DNA from: Chryseobacterium joostei | GTDB lineage: Bacteria; Bacteroidota; Bacteroidia; Flavobacteriales; Weeksellaceae | Length of the DNA stretch: 64,000 nucleotides | Assembly: GCF_003815775.1 (NCBI RefSeq) | Contig: NZ_CP033926.1 | Location: forward strand, 1,240,001 to 1,304,000 | Direction of reading: 5' to 3' | Translations under genes and position numbers: made by a program | The notes under the pieces: generated by a model | Seen by the model: the letters and a program-made list of their open reading frames with translations, nothing else | The model's database searches: none | What the model was told of the DNA's origin: nothing | Shown here: one piece after another, positions 8,980-17,204 of the stretch | Position numbering within the stretch: position 1 is the stretch's first letter | Layout: each line of letters opens with the position of its first letter

Positions 8980-9344
8980 GATTTTTTGAATAAATTCTCA
9001 CCAAATATTACTTTCTTATTCTCAATTTTGTATGGATATAGCTGCTGATATTTGTCTTCTGGTGATAGGACAAACTCTACTACTAATACATCTTTTCCTT
9101 GATACTTACCATCCATAGCTATAGCATAAGCCCGAACATCTTCATCTTTAAGATCTTCATACGCTCCGGCCAATAAAACATCATACATTTCTTTTGAATC
9201 GGTTGATTCTGAGTAAGCGGAAATATAAGTCAGTTTTCCATTTGCTCTAACATAAGTAGCGTATGGAGCAAATTCACCATTTTCAAGTAAAAATTTTTCT
9301 GCTTGCTCTTTAATAGCTTCAAGCAATATTTCAATATTAGTCAT
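8976..9344 (-). CDS. Putative immunity protein, 122 aa
   Basis: Starts at the ATG at 9344 (MTNIEILLEAIKEQ); an upstream in-frame start at 9377 would overlap the toxin gene. The protein is acidic, with an antiparallel-strand pattern (FAPYATYV, LTYISAY, DVLVVEFVLS). It begins 23 bases after the toxin stop and overlaps the next gene by four bases. Position, size and charge make it the best candidate for the cognate immunity protein; the family is not identified. Confidence 0.6.
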   Translation of the reverse strand: MTNIEILLEAIKEQAEKFLLENGEFAPYATYVRANGKLTYISAYSESTDSKEMYDVLLAGAYEDLKDEDVRAYAIAMDGKYQGKDVLVVEFVLSPEDKYQQLYPYKIENKKVIFGENLFKKS

Positions 9345-9367
9345 CATTAAATATAATAAATTTAACA

Positions 9368-10453
9368 CTACGCACAACCAGGAACACCGTTACAAGGATC
9401 TTTAGGTTTTGGTACAGGCATAAGCTTCGGCGCTGGAGCAGGAGTAACTTTCATATTATCTATTTTTGGTTTTGGAGGTGAAACATATCTTTGTATTTTA
9501 ATACCTGAATTTTCTAAAGGCTTAGTAATTTCTGCTGACTTATTTAAATGTAATATTGCCTCCTGACCGTTGCCTTTAGAAATTTGTTGCTGACCCCTGA
9601 GTTGTTTCGTGAAAGACTGTTTAACTACATGCTTTATTTCAATTGTTCCACCTTCATCTGTCATTGCATCTGGAATCGTACGCCCTGTTTTCCCTGTTTT
9701 TGGATCTGTAAATTCATAAGTTTGCGTATTTTTATCCTTTCCCATTTCAGCAAGCTCCTTTTTCTCAACATATCGGCCAAAATTAAAACGTTCCTGTCGA
9801 GCTGAATTTTCTGCTGCTTTAGTTCCTACTTCTCCTGTTTTTGTAAGCGTTTCAATAACAGTTGGTTTAATTGAGGACTCCTCAAATAAAGGCATTAGCC
9901 GAAGCCACCAGCAACATCCATTAACCTCTTCTGGAGCTCTACCATCAGGATCTATAAACTTTAGTGGATTATTAAAAGACATGTTGTAGGGACTCCAACT
10001 ACTAAATTCCTCACTTAGGGGATCGGGACTGATCCAGCGACCATGTGTGTCTCCGATCGGTTGAGCATCTGGATCGTCGAGATCCACTTCTAAAAAATCG
10101 ACAACTTCACCCTTTTTTACATTAAATCGCACCGATCCAATAGTAACCACGCTATCCTGATCGTGAAATTCCAAGTATTTTCCCTTGCTTAACGTCGCAA
10201 CCTTGGGGTAGTAGCCATATTTCTTAAAGGGATTTCCAGCTTCAATGTTCTTTCTTCTTCTTTCAGCTTCCTGAGGGCTCAGACTATCTCTAGTTTTTAG
10301 TACCTCAGTCATATAGGGGCGAGATCGCTCTTCCTTGGTCAGTTTAACGGGATTTACCCATTCCTTTTGTTTTGTGTTCTTTTTCTTTTGTTTTTCCTGC
10401 GCTTGCGAGAAACAAACGAGGAAAAGGAAAACAAAAAATAAAATCTTTCTCAT
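9368..10453 (-). CDS. Minimal secreted Rhs-core toxin with PD-(D/E)xK-like nuclease tail
   Basis: 361 residues. A signal peptide ends near FSQAQ (residue 19). Residues 137-173 contain the terminal Rhs/YD core signature (GRWISPDPL...NPLKFIDPDG), which normally closes a shell of over a thousand residues but stands here almost alone. The tail has a nuclease-like set of residues: PD at 261-262, ExK at 272-274, then a QLRGQQQ helix (284-290), the layout of Tox-REase domains. A proline/lysine-rich end (PAPAPKLMPVPKPKDPC) follows. Likely a DNase effector; it could alternatively be a decayed remnant of a longer Rhs protein, although its own signal peptide argues against that. Confidence 0.7.
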   Translation of the reverse strand: MRKILFFVFLFLVCFSQAQEKQKKKNTKQKEWVNPVKLTKEERSRPYMTEVLKTRDSLSPQEAERRRKNIEAGNPFKKYGYYPKVATLSKGKYLEFHDQDSVVTIGSVRFNVKKGEVVDFLEVDLDDPDAQPIGDTHGRWISPDPLSEEFSSWSPYNMSFNNPLKFIDPDGRAPEEVNGCCWWLRLMPLFEESSIKPTVIETLTKTGEVGTKAAENSARQERFNFGRYVEKKELAEMGKDKNTQTYEFTDPKTGKTGRTIPDAMTDEGGTIEIKHVVKQSFTKQLRGQQQISKGNGQEAILHLNKSAEITKPLENSGIKIQRYVSPPKPKIDNMKVTPAPAPKLMPVPKPKDPCNGVPGCA

Positions 10454-10477
10454 AATTTATTTGTCTTTTGATTTTTT

Positions 10478-11878
10478 TTATAAAAATTCCTTTGGAATCT
10501 TGTAGATCTTTGGGGATTCTTTTTTCGGTGTGATTGGTTTTGGCTTTTTATTGGCTTCTTTTTGCTTTTGTGCATTTAGGATCTTAATCCTTTCAGCGAT
10601 TTCATTACTTTTTTGCTGGTTTTCTGTACTCTTTAATGATCCAAGCCATTTTTCGTACTGATCAAGCGGCATCTGGGTAAAGCCTGATTGATCAATATAA
10701 TCAAAGGCTATATTTATTTGGCGAAATTGATTTTCCAGTGGTGGATAATTACGGATATTTTGAAGCTGCTCTTTAATTTGAGGATCAATCCCAAACCTAC
10801 TACAAGCCTGCATAAAGCGTACTTGATCCGTGTTACTCTTCCATAAGATTGCATTTATATTATTCGGATTGAGTATTAATGCTTTATCGAGAACTTTGGA
10901 GACAAATTCATCATAACCATATTTGTGGATATATCCGCTGGCAAGATCCACATAAGTCTGTGATAAGATCTCACGCTTAGTTAGATTCTGCATATATAGT
11001 TTGTTCTTTAGTGCTTCTGCTTTAATATACCCCGAATTAAGAACAAATGAATTTGCAGAAAACATCCCATTGGTAAGCTCAACACTTAACATTTCGCCAT
11101 CAGCATCTTTAAACCGGATATAAGAGTGATTGGGTGACATAACCAAGTAAGCTTCCGCACCAATTTGTTCAGCTAAAATAAGGTATAACAAGGGCATCGA
11201 ATGACACTGTCCTGTATTGGTTTTCATCAACTTGGAAACAAACATTTTGGAGTAATCCTTTGCGCCCATATAATCATCAAAATCATACTTCATTGCTTTG
11301 TGCACTACTTTTCCGTTAAGTTTACTGTCTTCCGCGAAGTATTTGAAAATGGATAAGTTTTTAGAAACATTATCAGAATCTTCAATTTCACTATTTTTTA
11401 TTTCTTTACGAATGATATTTGTGGCTTTTTGGATTTGCCCCTGATAAGTTGACTGAAAATTTTTATCATTGTTATTGTATGCATTTTCGACTATGAAAAC
11501 GGCATCAGCAATTGAATAACTTTCAGAATCAAGTTTTGAAAGATTTTCAAAAGCATTATAATAAGCGCTAGTTCCTTTCTTGTCTGACAATGGAGATAAC
11601 TTAAAATTTCTTGAAAATGCTTCCGCACGAATCTCTGCGATCTGACGTTCAACTTCTTTATTTAGATGCTCTTGATCGGACTGGTAATTAACTTTCTTCT
11701 GTGGATTTACAAAATTTGGGTAATTATTCGTTCTAGAAGACAAATTGGATGTCTCATTCCGAATCACCGGAACACTATTTAAATTAGCTTGCTGAGGAGT
11801 CTCAGGAAGTTTTGGTAATCGTTGTCCATAACAATAACATCCAACTATAAAGTAGTAAAGTAAAATAATTTGTTTCAT
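10478..11878 (-). CDS. Secreted papain/transglutaminase-like protein with TPR-like region (paralogue 1)
   Basis: 466 residues; signal peptide ending near CYCYGQ (residue 19), then a low-complexity Asn/Pro/Gln linker to about residue 75. The conserved block has GQCHSMPLLYLILAEQIGAEA and VMSPNHSYIRF, giving a Cys-His pair as in transglutaminase-fold enzymes, followed by a TPR-like helical region (ALILNPNNINAILWK) and a Lys/Pro-rich tail. It heads the minus-strand toxin cluster, 24 bases before the Rhs-like gene. Role in toxin export or maturation is inference from position. Confidence 0.7.
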   Translation of the reverse strand: MKQIILLYYFIVGCYCYGQRLPKLPETPQQANLNSVPVIRNETSNLSSRTNNYPNFVNPQKKVNYQSDQEHLNKEVERQIAEIRAEAFSRNFKLSPLSDKKGTSAYYNAFENLSKLDSESYSIADAVFIVENAYNNNDKNFQSTYQGQIQKATNIIRKEIKNSEIEDSDNVSKNLSIFKYFAEDSKLNGKVVHKAMKYDFDDYMGAKDYSKMFVSKLMKTNTGQCHSMPLLYLILAEQIGAEAYLVMSPNHSYIRFKDADGEMLSVELTNGMFSANSFVLNSGYIKAEALKNKLYMQNLTKREILSQTYVDLASGYIHKYGYDEFVSKVLDKALILNPNNINAILWKSNTDQVRFMQACSRFGIDPQIKEQLQNIRNYPPLENQFRQINIAFDYIDQSGFTQMPLDQYEKWLGSLKSTENQQKSNEIAERIKILNAQKQKEANKKPKPITPKKESPKIYKIPKEFL

Positions 11879-12011
11879 CGGTTTTATGTGTCCTTATAGG
11901 TTGATTTTGGCTTCGCAATATATTTATTTTATAAAAACTAAAACATAGGTATTTTCACGGAAAATTGAATTATTTACTTTGTTTAGTTATTCATTTCTAA
12001 TTCTTTAAAAA

Positions 12012-12019
12012 CAAAATTA
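12012..12019 (-). promoter_or_regulatory. Possible -7 box for the toxin cluster
   Basis: On the minus strand it reads TAATTTTG, matching TAnnTTTG, about 135 bases upstream of the first gene of the cluster. No convincing -33 box is seen, so this is tentative. Confidence 0.3.
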
Positions 12020-12079
12020 AACTGCGATAACGTCAAAACCTGTCGTAATATAATCGATGTTATTACGAATTTGCACTTA

Positions 12080-12280
12080 TGTATTTTTAGGGGTAAAATA
12101 CAAAAGGCATGGAACTATGACGCTATGTTAGAGAGGTACTGCGAGAACCCGACAACCATATAGACGACCTAGCCCATGCCCATATAATGGTACACGGGCG
12201 TAAGTCTGTCAAATAATGGTTGTAAAGAAGATTCGCAGTTTTCTCTAACCAGTTGACAGCTTACGCTTTATTTTATTTTC
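12080..12280 (+). ncRNA. Structured RNA candidate with two interlocked pseudoknots
   Basis: Five long-range perfect pairings are visible. H0: TGTATTTT 12080-12087 with AAAATACA 12095-12102. A: GGCATGG 12106-12112 with CCATGCC 12174-12180. B: GTTAGAGA 12127-12134 and ACTGCGA 12138-12144 with TCGCAGT 12233-12239 and TCTCTAAC 12242-12249. C: ACAACCAT 12152-12159 with ATGGTTGT 12216-12223. D: GCGTAAG 12198-12204 and CTGTCAA 12206-12212 with TTGACAG 12253-12259 and CTTACGC 12260-12266. C nests in B; A and D each cross B and C. A T-rich tract (12267-12279) directly follows helix D, which favours a plus-strand transcript ending there. I do not recognise a known family. No reading frame of note lies in it. 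Confidence 0.75.
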
Positions 12281-12465
12281 GATAAATTTTAGGATGTAAA
12301 TATATAAATATTTTTTAAACGAAATTTAATTTCACCATCAAAGGATGTAATTACACATATCTAGACAATTATTGAGCAATTCCAATTTTACATAAAATTA
12401 TTCAAATAATTGTAAGATTCAATGCAAATCTATCACAAAAATTAACTTATTCAATAAAATATAAT

Positions 12466-12473
12466 TAAATTTG
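12466..12473 (+). promoter_or_regulatory. -7 promoter box of the sigma-factor gene
   Basis: TAAATTTG matches the Bacteroidetes sigma-A consensus TAnnTTTG and lies 28 bases before the sigma-factor ATG. No clear -33 TTG was found at the usual spacing. Confidence 0.5.
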
Positions 12474-12501
12474 TAACGCGAGACCTCCGAAACCTTTTGT
12501 A

Positions 12502-13026
12502 ATGACTTTCTTCTCTAACCATATAATTGCTGTAGAGGATATGTATAAATCCATATATAATACATATCGGGAACGTGTGTTTCATTACATCAAAGGAAAA
12601 GTTAAGAACAGAAATGATATTCGTGATATCGCACAAAATGTGTTTTTCCACCTATGGGAATATAAGGAGTCGCTGGGAGGTACGAATACTGAAAATATAA
12701 TTTTTAAGACCTGTAATCAGGAAATTTCAAAATTTTTCAAAACACAGCGAAAACATGTATTTGAAAATGATCATGCTATTCCTGAAACACCCGACGATGC
12801 TGTCGATCAGCTGGATTCCAAACTCAAAAAAGAACAACAACTGCAAGCGGTGCAGGATAGCATTGAATTGCTTCCGGCTTCAAGTAAGAAAATGTTTACA
12901 ATGAACAAACTAGAGGGTGTCAGTCAGCAAAAAATTGCCACTCAGCTTAATTTGCCAAAAAAAACTGTGCAAAAACAAATTTCTAAAGCACTGATTTTTC
13001 TTAAAGATTTTCACAAAAACCCTTAA
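12502..13026 (+). CDS. ECF RNA polymerase sigma factor (FecI-like)
   Basis: 174 residues. Region 2 spans about residues 14-80 (YKSIYNTYRERVFHYIKGKVKNRNDIRDIAQNVFFHLWEYK) and region 4 about 110-172 (ELLPASSKKMFTMNKLEGVSQQKIATQLNLPKKTVQKQISKAL), joined by an acidic linker. The start at 12502 follows a good -7 box; an internal ATG at 12541 would also leave region 2 complete. It is followed by a FecR anti-sigma gene and a SusC with an STN domain, the standard cell-surface signalling arrangement, so it probably directs transcription of the downstream transport genes when ligand is bound. Confidence 0.92.
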   Translation: MTFFSNHIIAVEDMYKSIYNTYRERVFHYIKGKVKNRNDIRDIAQNVFFHLWEYKESLGGTNTENIIFKTCNQEISKFFKTQRKHVFENDHAIPETPDDAVDQLDSKLKKEQQLQAVQDSIELLPASSKKMFTMNKLEGVSQQKIATQLNLPKKTVQKQISKALIFLKDFHKNP

Positions 13027-13121
13027 AAAAAGTTAAACTTGGTTAAATAAAGTTAATTTTTCACTCCCAGAGGGGATCTTTTTTCATTTCGTTCCTAAAT
13101 GTAATAAAAGACCCTTTTCCT

Positions 13122-13952
13122 ATGAACAATAATGAACCTTACGTAGAACCACTCACCCCACAGGAGGCAGAAGAGGATTGGCTCGCTATTATCGCTCGGA
13201 TAAGAGCGCACGAAGCCAAAAAGAAAAAAAGAAAAATCACGCGCTTTGTATCTGCAATCGCAGCATCAATTCTGCTGCTAATCGGCACTATTATGACTTA
13301 CAGAATGTATGTGTTACCTGACATTTACTTCGCTAAGGATAATGATCTGACAATAACTTTAAAAGATAATTCTCATATCATCCTTTCCAAAGGTGCAAAA
13401 TTAACAGTATACAAAACCTTTCCTTCTGATACAAGGGATGTTTTTCTTGAGGGTAATGCAGTCTTTAAGGTCAGCAAATCAAAAGAGCATCCATTTATTG
13501 TACATGCTGGTTCCTACGAAGCTAAAGTTTTAGGAACTGTATTTAAAGTGGTGCAAACAGGGGCTACTTTTAAAGTAGATCTGTATGAGGGCAAAGTTCA
13601 GGTGAGCAACTCTACAAAATCCAAAGAATCTTATATCATACGGCCCAAAGAAACATTTTCAAATATGGGCTCCAATCAAGTTGCTACTGTAGCACCAACA
13701 GTCCATGACGATTTCAAAAAGAAAAAGATAAGCGCTACGCTAGCTTTTACCGACTTCTATTTACAGGATGCCTTAAAGATCATAGAAAGGACTTATGGGA
13801 TTAAAATCATATTTCCCGAAGACCGGGCCTCTTCAAAAATATCTATTTTGAGTAAGGATGCCACGGTAGATCAGCTAATGGAAAATATTTCTATACAATT
13901 AAACCTAAATATAAAAAAAGCCAATGTTAATACTTTTGAACTGGAGGAGTAA
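13122..13952 (+). CDS. FecR-type anti-sigma factor
   Basis: 276 residues: cytoplasmic N-terminus (about 1-42) rich in lysines, one membrane helix (about 43-62, FVSAIAASILLLIGTIMTY), a periplasmic FecR domain (about 85-180, with the DVFLEGNAVFKVSK and KVLGTVFKV motifs), and a C-terminal DUF4974-type domain (about 205-276). It would hold or activate the upstream sigma factor and read the state of the outer-membrane SusC through the STN domain. Typical length and position. Confidence 0.92.
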   Translation: MNNNEPYVEPLTPQEAEEDWLAIIARIRAHEAKKKKRKITRFVSAIAASILLLIGTIMTYRMYVLPDIYFAKDNDLTITLKDNSHIILSKGAKLTVYKTFPSDTRDVFLEGNAVFKVSKSKEHPFIVHAGSYEAKVLGTVFKVVQTGATFKVDLYEGKVQVSNSTKSKESYIIRPKETFSNMGSNQVATVAPTVHDDFKKKKISATLAFTDFYLQDALKIIERTYGIKIIFPEDRASSKISILSKDATVDQLMENISIQLNLNIKKANVNTFELEE

Positions 13953-14023
13953 ACTCCGGTCTTTGATTACTGCGGACATGATCCCAGACATTTGCCCTAA
14001 GTTAGGTTGGACTTAATAGAGAA

Positions 14024-14047
14024 GACCGACGGGCGCAACCGTCGGTC
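14024..14047 (+). promoter_or_regulatory. Hairpin in the fecR-susC leader
   Basis: GACCGACGG (14024-14032) pairs with CCGTCGGTC (14039-14047) around a GCGCAA loop, 58 bases before the susC start. There is no T-tract, so it is more likely an mRNA-stabilising or processing element, or a partial attenuator, than a full terminator. Confidence 0.5.
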
Positions 14048-14104
14048 CTGTATCCAACTAATAAAACTGAACGGAATTATTAATTTTTAAATACATGCAA
14101 AAAT

Positions 14105-17100
14105 ATGAAAATTTTATGCAGTGCCGCTGTATTTCTATTATTCGGCTGGCACGGGCTACATGCCCAACAGAATCTCTCCCAAATGAGGGTAAGTTTTGAA
14201 ATCGGTAAAACTCCTGCAACAAAAGCAGTTGAAAAATTTCTAACCAAAAATAACATACCGTATAACTACTCTAATGATGACCTAAAAAATTATACGGTTC
14301 AACCGCTAAAGTGTAAGAACGAACCTGTAATTGATTGTTTAAACAAGCTACTAAGAGATATACCGGTTGAAGCTTTAATAAATAATAATAGTGTTATTAT
14401 TCGACCAAAAAAGAACAAGATAACATCTGATAATATTGAATTGTCTGAACCCTCTATCGCAAAAGCAGATACCTTACGCGAAGCATCTAAAACTCAAACC
14501 ATTGAAGAAGTTATCCTAAATGCTGGTTACTATAAAGTGAGAGACAAGGAACGCACTGGTAGTATTTCTAAGGTAACAGCAAAAGAAATAGAAAACCAGC
14601 CTGTTACCAATGTGTTATCAACTGTTCAGGGACGTATGACAGGGGTCAACATTATTCAGAATAGTGGTGTACCTGGCGCAGGATTTGAGATTCAGATCAG
14701 AGGACAAAACAGCTTAAGAACAGGAACTTTTACAGAACAAAACGGTAACGTCCCTCTCTATGTTGTGGATGGCGTTCCCTTTAGTGAAATAAGTCCCCAG
14801 AAATCTCAGATCTCATCGACAATCATACCCGGAGGGAATATCAACCCATTAAATACAATCAATCCTAATGATATCGAAAGCATCGAAGTACTAAAGGACG
14901 CCGATGCCACAGCAATCTATGGTTCAAGAGGAGCGAATGGTGTTATACTGATCACTACAAAAAAAGGTAAATCTGGCAAAGTAAGCCTGAATTTTTCTAC
15001 CAATTATGGAATAAGCGAAGCTATATCCAATCTTACCCTGCTCAATAAAGATGAATATCTAAACATGCGCCGTACAGCCTATAAAAATGATGGTATTACT
15101 GCCTACCCATCAAATGCCTATGATGTAAATGGTGTGTGGGATCAGCAGAATGGAATTAATTGGCAAAAAATTTTGATAGGTAAAAAGGCTACGACCAATA
15201 ATACCCAGCTATCAGCAAATGGAGGAAGCAAAACCACAAGCTTTCTGGTGAGTTTAGGTCATAACGAACAGACAACGGTATATGGACAGGATTTTAAATA
15301 CACTTCTAATAATTTTAGCTCAAATCTATCACATCGCTCAGAAGATAACCGATTTCAGATCAATGTTTCAAATTTGTTCACACAACAAAAAAATAATGTT
15401 ATTTATAGTGATCTGACAACAAGAGCGTTTACACTATCTCCTATATCACCTCAGCTCTACACCCCTGATGGTAGTCTGAACTGGGCTAACAATACATTTA
15501 CAAATCCGCTAGCAGCCTATAATGCATCCTATAACAATGACACAAAGCTGTTCCAAACAAATTTAAACTCAGAATACAAGCTTTTTAAAGACTTTAAAGT
15601 TAAGGTTAACGCAGGACTAAATTATACGATGGTCGATGAGTTGGCCCTACAGCCAAATACCATCTATAATCCTAACATTGGAAGTGGCCTTTCGAGTGCA
15701 AATTCACAGGCACGCCAGAAAAAACAGAACATTTTCTCCTTTATTATAGAACCACAGGTAAACTGGGCAAAAAGCTGGGGCAAACATAATCTACAGATTC
15801 TTTTCGGAGGAACTTTTCAGAGTATGGTCAGAGATACCGAAGAAGAGCTGGGTTTTGGTTTTGAAAGCAATCAGTTCATCAGTAATATAGCCGCTGCAAA
15901 AACTATAATGATGTTGGAAAACTCCAACATTGAGTACAAGTACGCCGCAATCTATGGTAGGCTTAACTATCAATTTAAAAATAAATACATACTGAATTTA
16001 ACAGGCAGACGCGACGGTAGCAGTCGTTTTGGCCCCAATAATAGATTTGCAAATTTTGGTGCCATAGGGGCAGCCTGGAATTTTTCGAAAGAAAACCTTT
16101 TAAAAAATCTGGAATGGTTAAGCACAGGTAAGTTACGTGCTAGTTACGGATCTGCTGGAAGTGACAATATCGGTGATTTTCAGTTTCTTAACAATTATAT
16201 TGTTTCATCAACATTGATCTACAACAATATTACTGGCCTATCTCCTTCCCGTCTTTACAATCCGGATTACAGCTGGGAAATAACGAAAAAAATAGAAGCC
16301 GCAGTTGAACTGGGCTTTTTTAAAAATAGATTAAACCTCAGTACAGCCATGTATCGCAACCGCTCTTCAAGTCAGTTGGTTGGATATCAGCTTTCCGCAG
16401 TGACAGGATTTTCCAGTGTTATGGCAAATCTGAACGCGACTATAGAAAATAAAGGACTGGAAATAGAAATTACAGGTCGCCCGATCGCAAAGAAAGACCT
16501 GCAATGGGAATCAAGTTTTAACATAAGCTTCCCCAGTAACGAGCTGCTATCATTTCCCGGACTGGCAGGCTCATCCTATGCAAATCAATATGTTATTGGC
16601 CAGCCCACAAATATTGTAAAATTATATCAGTTCGAGGGAATCGACTCATCAACCGGTCAATATAGATTCAAGGATTTTAATGGTGATGGTAAAATTACTA
16701 GCCCGGAGGACCGACAGGTTGTAGCCGATATTGGCATCAAATATTTCGGTGGATGGAGCAACAATTTCCGATACAAAAACTGGGATTTATCCATTCTCTT
16801 TCAATTTGTTAAAAAGAAAGGTTGGAATTACAACTCCATCATGTCACTTCCGGGAACAATGAGCAATCAGCCTACACAAGTACTTGACGTTTGGTCACCA
16901 CAGAACCCTACAGGTTACTACATGCCATACAGTACCTTAAACACGAATATACATAACCTATTCCGTACTAGTACTGCCGCAGTTTCTGATGCTTCCTTCA
17001 TACGTTTAAAAAACATTCAGCTTGCGTACACGCTACCACTAACTGAGGGTACATTCAAAAATGTAAAAATTTACTTTCAGGGCCAGAACCTCTTGACCTG

Positions 17101-17194
17101 GACAAAATTTTTTGGCGTAGACCCTGAAGCATTGACATCTGGTTTTTTACCACCACTCCGAACATACTCTTTCGGAATTCAATTTAACCTTTAA
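14105..17194 (+). CDS. SusC/RagA-type TonB-dependent outer-membrane receptor with STN domain
   Basis: 1029 residues. Signal peptide ends near LHAQQ (residue 21). Residues about 25-90 form an STN (secretin/TonB N-terminal) domain, the signature of receptors that signal to a FecR. A plug domain follows from about residue 150 (ISKVTAKEIENQPVTNVLSTVQGRMTGVNI; VDGVPF; SIEVLKDADATAIYGSRGANGVILITTKKG), then a 22-strand barrel to the end. There is no carboxypeptidase-like N-terminal extension. Ligand unknown; the S9 peptidase in the same operon suggests peptides rather than glycans. Confidence 0.95.
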   Translation: MKILCSAAVFLLFGWHGLHAQQNLSQMRVSFEIGKTPATKAVEKFLTKNNIPYNYSNDDLKNYTVQPLKCKNEPVIDCLNKLLRDIPVEALINNNSVIIRPKKNKITSDNIELSEPSIAKADTLREASKTQTIEEVILNAGYYKVRDKERTGSISKVTAKEIENQPVTNVLSTVQGRMTGVNIIQNSGVPGAGFEIQIRGQNSLRTGTFTEQNGNVPLYVVDGVPFSEISPQKSQISSTIIPGGNINPLNTINPNDIESIEVLKDADATAIYGSRGANGVILITTKKGKSGKVSLNFSTNYGISEAISNLTLLNKDEYLNMRRTAYKNDGITAYPSNAYDVNGVWDQQNGINWQKILIGKKATTNNTQLSANGGSKTTSFLVSLGHNEQTTVYGQDFKYTSNNFSSNLSHRSEDNRFQINVSNLFTQQKNNVIYSDLTTRAFTLSPISPQLYTPDGSLNWANNTFTNPLAAYNASYNNDTKLFQTNLNSEYKLFKDFKVKVNAGLNYTMVDELALQPNTIYNPNIGSGLSSANSQARQKKQNIFSFIIEPQVNWAKSWGKHNLQILFGGTFQSMVRDTEEELGFGFESNQFISNIAAAKTIMMLENSNIEYKYAAIYGRLNYQFKNKYILNLTGRRDGSSRFGPNNRFANFGAIGAAWNFSKENLLKNLEWLSTGKLRASYGSAGSDNIGDFQFLNNYIVSSTLIYNNITGLSPSRLYNPDYSWEITKKIEAAVELGFFKNRLNLSTAMYRNRSSSQLVGYQLSAVTGFSSVMANLNATIENKGLEIEITGRPIAKKDLQWESSFNISFPSNELLSFPGLAGSSYANQYVIGQPTNIVKLYQFEGIDSSTGQYRFKDFNGDGKITSPEDRQVVADIGIKYFGGWSNNFRYKNWDLSILFQFVKKKGWNYNSIMSLPGTMSNQPTQVLDVWSPQNPTGYYMPYSTLNTNIHNLFRTSTAAVSDASFIRLKNIQLAYTLPLTEGTFKNVKIYFQGQNLLTWTKFFGVDPEALTSGFLPPLRTYSFGIQFNL

Positions 17195-17204
17195 AAAAAA
17201 GAAA

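Noticed and set aside
12127..12249. GTTAGAG/CTCTAAC arms suggested an integron attC-like site
   Set aside because: The arms are in the reverse order to attC (which opens with RYYYAAC and closes with GTTRRRY), and no integron integrase is near; the additional crossing helices fit an RNA better.
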